DNA of 64,000 nucleotides from Dendrocalamus latiflorus. Taxonomy: Eukaryota; Streptophyta; Magnoliopsida; Poales; Poaceae. Below are positions 57,558 through 64,000 of the stretch, piece by piece (positions within the stretch are counted from its first letter, which is position 1; every line of letters starts with the position of its first letter). The notes under the pieces were generated by a model. That model was not told the DNA's origin and ran no database searches. It worked only from the letters and a program-made list of their open reading frames with translations. Location of the stretch: positions 13,911,014-13,975,013 of the forward strand of contig CM029632.1 in the NCBI GenBank assembly GCA_017311315.1, written 5' to 3'. Both the position numbers and the translations under genes were made by a program.

Positions 57558-59373
57558 TCAAGAATAAAGTGGTCCATCAAATGAGTACTGGAATAAAGTT
57601 GGCTGGATCATGATCAGAGACCCCACAACTCCCTCTCTATTCAACATCAACCGGAAGAAAGCAGTTTCATCAGGAGAACTGTTGAAAACATCAATGAACT
57701 GTGACCTCCGCAGGTAGTACATGAACTGCGGATACAGGGAGAAGTTAGATGACAACCGAAATGTAGACGGATCTTCAGGGACATAGTTTCCAAACTTAGC
57801 AGTAAAGCGAATAAGCATCTTGTCAAGCCATCGTATTACATCTCTAACATGGTACGTCTCTGCCCTGTGAACAGCAAGCCTGGCCATAACAGCTGCAGCA
57901 GCTTCCTGATCAAACCCTGCAGCAATTTCAGGAGATCGAGGTCCAGCCCATCTTCTTGCAACAGTTGTTACCCTCCCAGTGGCTCTTAAAGCTCGATGCC
58001 CACCTGAGCAAGCAGACATGGAGTTCAGATCCTCTATTGCAGATGTGATGTTAAATTCACATTCAGAAACAGTCAACAAAAATCTCTGCGCTTCAGTGGA
58101 CCTCAGCATAGCCAATTTGTTGTATCGTGAACGGCAAACACCTAGAAGTTGTTGTATCTGAAACATAAGAGGACTGTGAGGTAGACATAAATCAATCATG
58201 AGAAATTATACAAAGCAAAGCAATTATCAGATATTCATAGCAGATCAGTGAATGATGTGAGAGCGTGAGCCAGTTGAAAATACGGGCACATAAGTATCTA
58301 ACCAAACATCAAGCTTTATGATTTTAAAATTTCAAGGGAACCATGAACGCACTGTAAATTAATGGACATGAACATATGCAAAGCTAGTTACCCTACATGC
58401 AAAAATTCCTGAGTCAAACATCTGGTAACAACCACCTTATAACGCAAATACATAGACCCCATGTTTAACTCCTATACACCACAAAAATTGCAGGGTGAAG
58501 CTTCCAGCTCACTTAGAATGTACAAAGGAAGCTAATTAAATTACAATTTTCAATGTTCATTCCACTTAGAATTCAGAAAGCAAGCTTTAAGTCACAATGT
58601 ACAGTGTTCATTTCAGTTAGATTTAGGAACCAAAAGTTTCATCATGGAAGTAAATGTGATTCCTAGTGGCTGGATCTCGCCAAAATACAGCGCTGATCAG
58701 TTCCACTAATCAGACCAGAATCTAACTGCTCAACGCCCTAGGATCACATCACAAATTCAGAATTCATCGACCTTGTCGGACTCGAGCTCACGCTCCCCGT
58801 TGATCACGACCACCTTGGCGCACCCCTCGAAGCCGAGATCGTGCACCCACACCGACGCCGCGAAGGTGACGAGCGCCACCCTGACCCCCTCGGGCAGCCC
58901 CTGCACGACCCTGAGCACCTCCGCCTTGAGCGCGGCGAGCTCCGCCCCCGCCGTGGCCGCGTCGACGACGAAGACGATGGTGGGCGGGCCGGCCCGGCGC
59001 CGCCCCCCTCAGCAGGGTCCGGGGGTAGCGCGTACTCGACGCTGGAGTGCGTGGGGAAGAGCTTGGCGGGGAGCGCGTCGGGGGCGAGGCGGCGCGGGAA
59101 GGGATTGGCGGCGGCGCCGCAGAAGGGGCAGGACCATCGCGCGGAGGCGTGGTGGACGCGGGAGAAAGCATTGAGGGCGGCGCCGCACCCCGGGGCAGCG
59201 CAGCGGAGGGGCGGGTAGGGGAGGAGCGGGAGGAGGTCGGGCGCCGTGGGGTGGAGCGGCGTGCAGAGGACGGCGGTGGGGACGACGAGTGCTGCGGCGG
59301 CGGAGGGCGTCGGCGGCCACGAGTGCCACGGCCAGCGGAGGCCCTCCACCGCCTCCAGCTCCGCGAAGTCCAT
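57558..59373 (-). pseudogene. SEC23: Captured SEC23 (COPII coat) fragment inside the Pack-MULE
   Basis: Exon A (58,772-59,373) starts MDFAELEAVEGLRWPWHSWP. It includes a zinc-finger region (CAAPGCGAALN, WSCPFCGAAANPFP) and, after a frameshift near 58,995, the trunk-domain start IVFVVDAATAGAELAALKAE. Exon B (57,558-58,157) reads IQQLLGVCRSRYNKLAMLRS, then jumps in frame from HRALRATG to RVTTVARRWAGPRSPEI, losing roughly 240 residues of trunk and beta-sandwich. It continues through FRLSSNFSLYPQFMYYLRRS to FQYSFDGP and a new stop. The gelsolin-like C-terminus is missing. SEC23 is the GTPase-activating COPII inner coat subunit at the ER; this copy cannot be functional as such. Confidence 0.9.
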
Positions 59374-59408
59374 CGGAATCAAATCAGAAGGAGGCGGTGG
59401 AGTGGCGA

Positions 59409-59594
59409 TTAGCAAGGGTAGAAAGGTCTTTTTCAGCCTCTAAAATTAGAAAAAAAATATTAAATGAGTTAAATGGCTTAAATGGCATGGTAATCAAGAG
59501 ATAAATGTACAATATGGCATTTTTGCGAAGCCAATTTTGAAAATGACAATTTTGCGAAGCCCACTCTTCAAAGTGGCAAATGATCAATTTTCTC
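59409..59594. repeat. Right terminal inverted repeat of the Pack-MULE
   Basis: About 186 bp. It lies about 36 bp upstream of the captured SEC23 ATG, so it could supply a promoter. Confidence 0.92.
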
Positions 59595-59852
59595 TTTAGG
59601 GTGAGAGCGACTAGTTGAGGATTAGAGAGAGACCTGATTCCAGCCGAGGAAGGCGTCGACGTAGAGGGCGACCTGGCGCTGCTGCGGCGGTGAGAGGGAT
59701 GTGGTGGTAGTAGAGGAGGAGGTGGTGGTGGTGGCGGCGGCTGTGGTGGTGAGTAGGTGGAGGAGTGAGTGGCGGACATGGTGGTGTTGGCCAAGGAAGG
59801 GGCGAGGGAGGAGGAGACGGCGGCTGGCGGCGCTGCAGCAGCAGAGCGACAT

Positions 59853-61600
59853 CCCTTGCGGCGGCGGCGGCGGCGTTTCGCGCGCCTGAGGCGGGGATGG
59901 GAGTTCGGGTTGTGTGACGCGGCTACGTGACCTCGCCAAATGGCCGCTCGGCCCGACACGACGCTGCACGGCCAAGACAGAGCACTACCTGATTAGATCA
60001 ATCACGACTAAGCTCAAATAAGTTATCATATTGTATTATATTAATTACTTACTTATTTTTTGATCTAGGCACGATATAAAGAGGGCCAGACATATCGGGT
60101 TGGTCTAGGCATAATTAGCCTAACATACTACCGATAATCTGTTGAGCACAATGGGTTGATCCACGCTACCTCGGTGTTGTTCTCCCGACAATCACAGCTA
60201 CCAATTGTAGTTGCGGTTGCCATCCAAGCGAGAGGAGAAGGTTGAAGGCAGTGGTCGATGTAGAGGGAGGCTAACGAGAGGAGAGCTCAAGAGGAGCGAC
60301 GATCGATGTGGACAAGGACAGAGGAGGCGGTGTAGGCGGGGACAGAGGATACGGTGGATGGGAGAGAGGGAGGAGGCAGCGGCGACCAAGGAGGAAGGAA
60401 AGGAACTGACAAGGAGGGCCTGTGAGGGAGGCGGCGGAGGTGGCCGAGTGGTGCCTAGCGGCGGCATTGTCGGTGCCGCTACCACAAACAGTAATGCGGT
60501 AGTGGCAGGGCCTCAGGGGCCAAGGGGAAGGAGGCAACTAGGCAAGGGTCAAGGGGCCACTAACAGTAAGTTTGCTACCAGTCACAAAGTAATTTTATTA
60601 TTAATCGCAAGTAATTTTACTTTCTGTCACAAGTAATTTATTACCGGTTACAAGTAATTTTACTACCAGCGCAAGTATTATTACTGCCAAGTCACCCGTT
60701 CGCGCTCAGAAGAGTGTAGTAACCCTACCACAAGTAATTTTACTATCATCCATAAATAATTTTACTGCACTACCACAGGAAAGTTAATGCACTCTTCTAA
60801 GCAGATCGACCTCCTAAGAGGGTTAGAGATAAATGGCGTGTCATGTCGTACTGAATAGGGCTATGCCTCTACATAATATTGTGCATGTTATGACAGACCC
60901 GCCGACTGTATTGAGGTGCTAGCTCTAGCACGTTACACCTAGTTGGGCTAGACTGACATAGCTCATTTACTGTTCGTGCCATACTGTGTCTGTCGGGCTA
61001 ACAGTGCCAACACAGTTAGCCTGACCCATTTAGGCAGGTCTAGCTATGTGGTGTAGTAGACTGCAGGAAGAAAATACTACAAGGTTTCATCACCTTTAGA
61101 CCTATATTAGTTCCAATCAATCTCATGGCATATGGTAAAATAAATCAACCATTTCTTTTTATGTCCACATGTCATAATTTGAAAAGAGTCGAAGCAAGAG
61201 TTTAACCGTAAGAAGGTCTCAAAAGACTTTTTCTATAGGCGGTAGGCTTTGTCTCTTTCGGATGGTATTTGCCGATTCGTGGGACACCAGAAGGCGCTTC
61301 TCTGGTTTAGAAACGGTTATGTTAGGTATGTGTCTCTTGGGGGAGCACATGCCTGAGTACCGAATTAACATGCAAAAAACTTTTTTTTCACTTTGTTCCC
61401 TCGGAAACGAGCGAATGCGAGAAGCTGATGAAGCAGGGGCGAAGCCAGCGGGGAGGCTTAGTAAGGCTCAAACCTCACCTCCCCGCGGCGGCGGCACCCC
61501 CCATCCGGGCTTTCGCCACTGATCACGGAACGGAGGCAGTGAACCAGACCACCAACGAGAGCGGCATGAGGGCCAGCGAGATGTTGACCGCGTTGAGGGG
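59853..61600. other. Spacer with low-complexity repeats
   Basis: 60,210-60,540 is purine-rich and open without a recognised domain. 60,840-61,060 has transposon-like words (GGGCTAGACTGACATAG, GTCGGGCTAAC). No gene recognised. Confidence 0.35.
60545..60780. repeat. Degenerate CACAAGTAATTTTACTACC repeats
   Basis: The word CACAAGTAATTTTACT recurs about eight times at irregular spacing of roughly 22-30 bases with substitutions, interrupted near 60,690-60,720. Confidence 0.75.
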
Positions 61601-61728
61601 AGCTGGAACGCCACCGTCCACCCCGTCGGCTGCGACGGACCTGGCCAGAGCGGGAGCGGGAACTTCCCCCTCGCCGCGACCCTCCTCGCCTTTGCCTTCG
61701 CCAACTTCCTCAACCTCCTCTCCATCTG
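61601..61728 (+). pseudogene. DUF212-type (acid phosphatase/haloperoxidase-related) exon fragment
   Basis: Reads SWNATVHPVGCDGPGQSGSG then NFPLAATLLAFAFANFLNLL and SIW, followed by a possible GT donor. It matches the first membrane segment of the plant DUF212 family. The frame is closed by a stop just upstream, and no following exon (KRRWD... GGMPSSH) was found in the window. Fragment only. Confidence 0.5.
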
Positions 61729-63923
61729 GTGCGCCGTTCCCCCCTCCTTACACTCCCTCTCTAGCTAGATCTAATGCGCCGAGGCTCGGTTCCGATGCGA
61801 TTTTACCCTTGGTTCCATGTCGGTGCTCATCGGGAGGTTGTTGCGATCGGGCTTGGTTCACAAAAGATGGATTTTTTTTAAAGGAAAACTTAGCAGGAGG
61901 GTTCCCTCTTGCGATGTGGAAGCGCGGAATGTGGTTTGCGTTTTAGAAACCTTGGATTCATGGCTGGGATGAACTTGACGTTGATAGGAGGATGTATGTG
62001 GTCATGTGGAGAATTATTTATTGGGCCGATATCTCTGTGAGCACCATTGATATGCCATCTGTGTTGCAAATCAGGAACCAGATTTTGTTGGTTGGAGAAT
62101 CCAGGTGCGATCAATCGGGATTAGTGAGTTGTTATCGCGCTCCTACTTAAATCCAAGTGAAAACCTGGCACTCAGAGTAGGGCCGAGATATGGCACAAGA
62201 GTAGTCTCGAATCCGCAGTACGGCATCTCGATATGCTTGTCCATCCGGCCCCTTCGACCCATCCAGCGGCCGTAGTCATGTTAACGACTCCTATACAATT
62301 TTACCTCTTTAAAGATTCTACTGTTAGTAGCGGTATAACTAAATCTTAACTAATATAAATCATTGGATCGCAAAGATTGAACGGCTCATATTCATTTTAA
62401 GTTATCGTAAAAGAGCTCAAACAAGAAAGTAGGACCGGACTTGGGGCCTGTTTGATATAGCTGCAGCTTATGGCTTTTGGCTGAAAATTTTGAATTTTAG
62501 CTATTTGCGACATAGATTACGGAGAGAGATACTCGCTTGCGATTTTGGTTGATACAGATGTTGGACTTTTAACATCTACTATAATTAACTTATAGACCTC
62601 GCTTTGAGAAAATACTCCGTTTAAAAGTTAGGTATTGTAGCAAAAAATTAAAAACCGCTTTCAGAAACCGAAAAGAACAGGGCCTTGCTCCATTGCTCTT
62701 GGTGCTAGCCTGTTCCCATAACGAAAGCGCTTTTGCAGTTCGGTGCTAATGTTGGCTCAATTCCGCTTTCGCTTTTGCAGTTTTGAGCTCACCCTCTATT
62801 TTCATCCTGGCTTCGCCACTGGATGCAAGCACTTGTGGATGAAGAGAATTGAGACGGTGAGCAAACTGCGGTGGTGCAAACGTGGAGGATGAAGAGATTG
62901 GCAGTATTGCGGAAATAGTACAAATGGTGTGTGTGACGTTGTGAGACTTGATTATGCGTATGTTGGCTCTGTTGGTTTTTGAAATCGTGTTTTTTGGATC
63001 TCAAGAATTTTCTCTATCTAGAAATGTCTCCAGATGGTAATGTTCTTTTCGGTTGTGACGGATGACTTTTGATTCTAGTATAGATATTTGTGCAAATAAA
63101 CCGAATGTCGATAAACAGCTTTGAAAAGGTTGTCCCGATAAGCTACTTTGAAACGGCGTCAGAGAAATCGTCCTATTTATTTATTCAGATGAAGTCATCA
63201 GTCATAAGCCATAGACTAAAAAGAACTAGAACAATATGTGTTCTACTAGAGCATACGTATTTGCATAATCCGTCTTCACTACCATAATGCGTAAATCTTA
63301 ACTCCCATTCCCCTGGGACGAACAAACTTGAGCAGCTGACACGTGGGCCCGTGTTGCAACGATGCTCCATCCGGCTTTAGGCTTTGGTTGTAGGGTTTGG
63401 CTTGTGGCTTCTAACTGAAATTGTACTGTAACGGCTGTTAACTTTTTCTGAAAAATGAAAAATAGAGAAAATTTGAGAAAAAAAAGAGAAAACTGTTATA
63501 TTATCATGTACAGTACAAAGTAATAAGAGAAAAAAGAGCTAAAAACCAAAGAAAATCAAATAAAACGAAATTAAAAATTAATACATTTTAAACAACTTTT
63601 GATTTAAATGAACTAAAACCTAAAAAATATCTTAAAACTAAAGCCATTTAGAACAATCCATGGTCTAACCACGCGGCCGCTCGTCAACCGAGCTGGCCCC
63701 CGGTCGCGCGCCGCCAACCACCGAACCCGACCGCTCTCCCACACCCACGATCCGATCGCCATTCGCTTCCGAAAACAAGTACTCGCTGCCCACCGGGGCA
63801 CACCCTTCGTCTTCCCCCTCAGATCCACCGCCCCCCGAAAAACCAACCACCAGAACACCCGTCCGCGGCGGCCAAAACAGCAGGCGCGGCACGCGGCGCC
63901 CACGGGCACCCCCCTCCCCACCC
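61729..63923. other. Spacer with MITEs
   Basis: Holds a Tourist-like MITE (62,444-62,684), a GGCTTCGCCACTG motif near 62,808, and a MITE-like AT-rich stretch at 63,380-63,655. 63,660-63,923 is C-rich and probably promoter/5' UTR of the gene starting at 63,924. Confidence 0.4.
62444..62684 (+). mobile_element. Tourist-like MITE, 241 bp
   Basis: Ends GGGCCTGTTTGATA and AAAAGAACAGGGCC are inverted repeats. A 3-bp direct repeat TTG flanks it. It is the best preserved copy of the family in this window. Confidence 0.8.
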
Positions 63924-64000
63924 ATGCCGGGCCTCCTCGCCTACTCCGCCGCCGGGCTGGGCCTCCTGGCCCTGGCCGCGCTCGAGTCCCTCCCGCTCCG
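63924..64000 (+). CDS. Start of a gene, likely membrane protein, cut by window end
   Basis: ATG at 63,924 in a C-rich context opens MPGLLAYSAAGLGLLALAAL then ESLPLR, still open at 64,000. The hydrophobic start suggests a membrane segment or signal anchor. The GC-rich upstream sequence looks like a grass 5' UTR. The family cannot be named from 25 residues. Confidence 0.5.
   Translation, partial: MPGLLAYSAAGLGLLALAALESLPL

Larger units (their letters stand above)
57357..59594 (-). mobile_element. Pack-MULE, 2,238 bp, carrying a SEC23 fragment
   Basis: Long terminal inverted repeats (about 57,357-57,544 and 59,409-59,594, roughly nine in ten bases matching by eye) begin GAGAAAATTGATCATTTGCC. 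A perfect 9-bp target duplication TTTAGGGTG flanks it (57,348-57,356 and 59,595-59,603), the Mutator hallmark. No transposase is present. The cargo is SEC23 coding sequence with one intron. The element sits wholly in rsmG intron 1. All defining features are read directly from the sequence. Confidence 0.95.
55385..59852 (-). pseudogene. rsmG: Plastid-type 16S rRNA methyltransferase RsmG (GidB), decayed
   Basis: Eight exon pieces follow the protein in order: 59,634-59,852 (transit region, QRQVALYVDAFLGWNQ); 57,105-57,295 (RMNLTAVTDEAEVMTRHVAD, then DGISLIDVGSG and GLPGLILAVARP); 56,892-57,001 (WKFTLLESMRKRGTFLVHAV); 56,491-56,574; 56,355-56,422 (GGLFVAAKGHDPH); about 56,000-56,066 (ESAKSAVRILGASMLE); 55,498-55,561 (ESMGPHG, then YPHHPG); 55,385-55,410 (TPLKMPL, stop). 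Splice sites are mostly canonical. RsmG uses SAM to N7-methylate a guanine in 16S rRNA; the plant protein is plastid-targeted. Damage: a frameshift near 57,210, TGA where CDRAE needs Arg, TAA where FREAF needs Glu, and a shortened seventh exon. Intron 1 contains the Pack-MULE. Confidence 0.88.

Noticed and set aside
61435..62820. CAGGGGCGAAGCC ... GGCTTCGCCACTG pair as a 1.4-kb hAT element
   Set aside because: The ends look like inverted repeats, but the flanks (TGATGAAG and GATGCAAG) do not form a convincing 8-bp duplication, and a second similar motif lies at 61,510.

Overview
The window is nuclear DNA from a grass. Gene fragments read as panicoid/Andropogoneae-type proteins (SABATH methyltransferase, NPF transporter, plant matrixin, SEC23, plastid RsmG, lumazine synthase), introns are GT-AG, and most of the space is layered plant transposable elements. 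The genus is not resolved from sequence alone. No rRNA, tRNA or CRISPR array was recognised.

Layout. 1-993: last three exons of a SABATH carboxyl methyltransferase (+). About 1.3-5.8 kb: decayed Ty1/copia element (-), split by a 469-bp hAT MITE with a perfect 8-bp target duplication. About 5.8-15 kb: repeats, a 30/31-bp minisatellite, a GRF-like zinc-finger ORF, and plant-mobile-domain and MULE-transposase fragments. 15,663-19,176: an apparently intact five-exon gene (-) for a 252-residue one-membrane-span protein of unknown function, with a LINE tail in intron 1. 20,927-22,953: a complete young non-autonomous LTR retrotransposon (326-bp LTRs, TSD ACCAT). 23.7-31.3 kb: minus-strand fragments of unrelated genes (O-fucosyltransferase, lumazine synthase, AAA ATPase, one unknown), with a hAT MITE and a mini-Helitron-like element. 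32,442-37,287: Ty3/gypsy chromovirus (-) whose reverse transcriptase core is deleted. 38.9-43.5 kb: long LTR-like DNA. 46,591-49,631: intact-looking NPF transporter (+) with an RTE-type LINE fragment in intron 2. 53,321-54,424: intronless matrix metalloproteinase (-) with a perfect 17-bp inverted repeat just upstream. 55,385-59,852: multi-exon rsmG pseudogene (-); intron 1 holds a complete 2,238-bp Pack-MULE carrying a rearranged SEC23 copy. 60-64 kb: repeats, a DUF212-like exon, a Tourist-like MITE, and the start of a new gene (+) running off the end.

Genes that look functional: the SABATH gene (5' part outside the window), the 252-aa gene, the NPF transporter, the matrixin and the gene entering at 63,924. 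They do not form a pathway. The main story is nested insertion and gene-fragment capture. The best-supported capture is the SEC23 Pack-MULE, with long terminal inverted repeats and a perfect 9-bp TSD. All family names come from reading translations by eye; no database search was possible.
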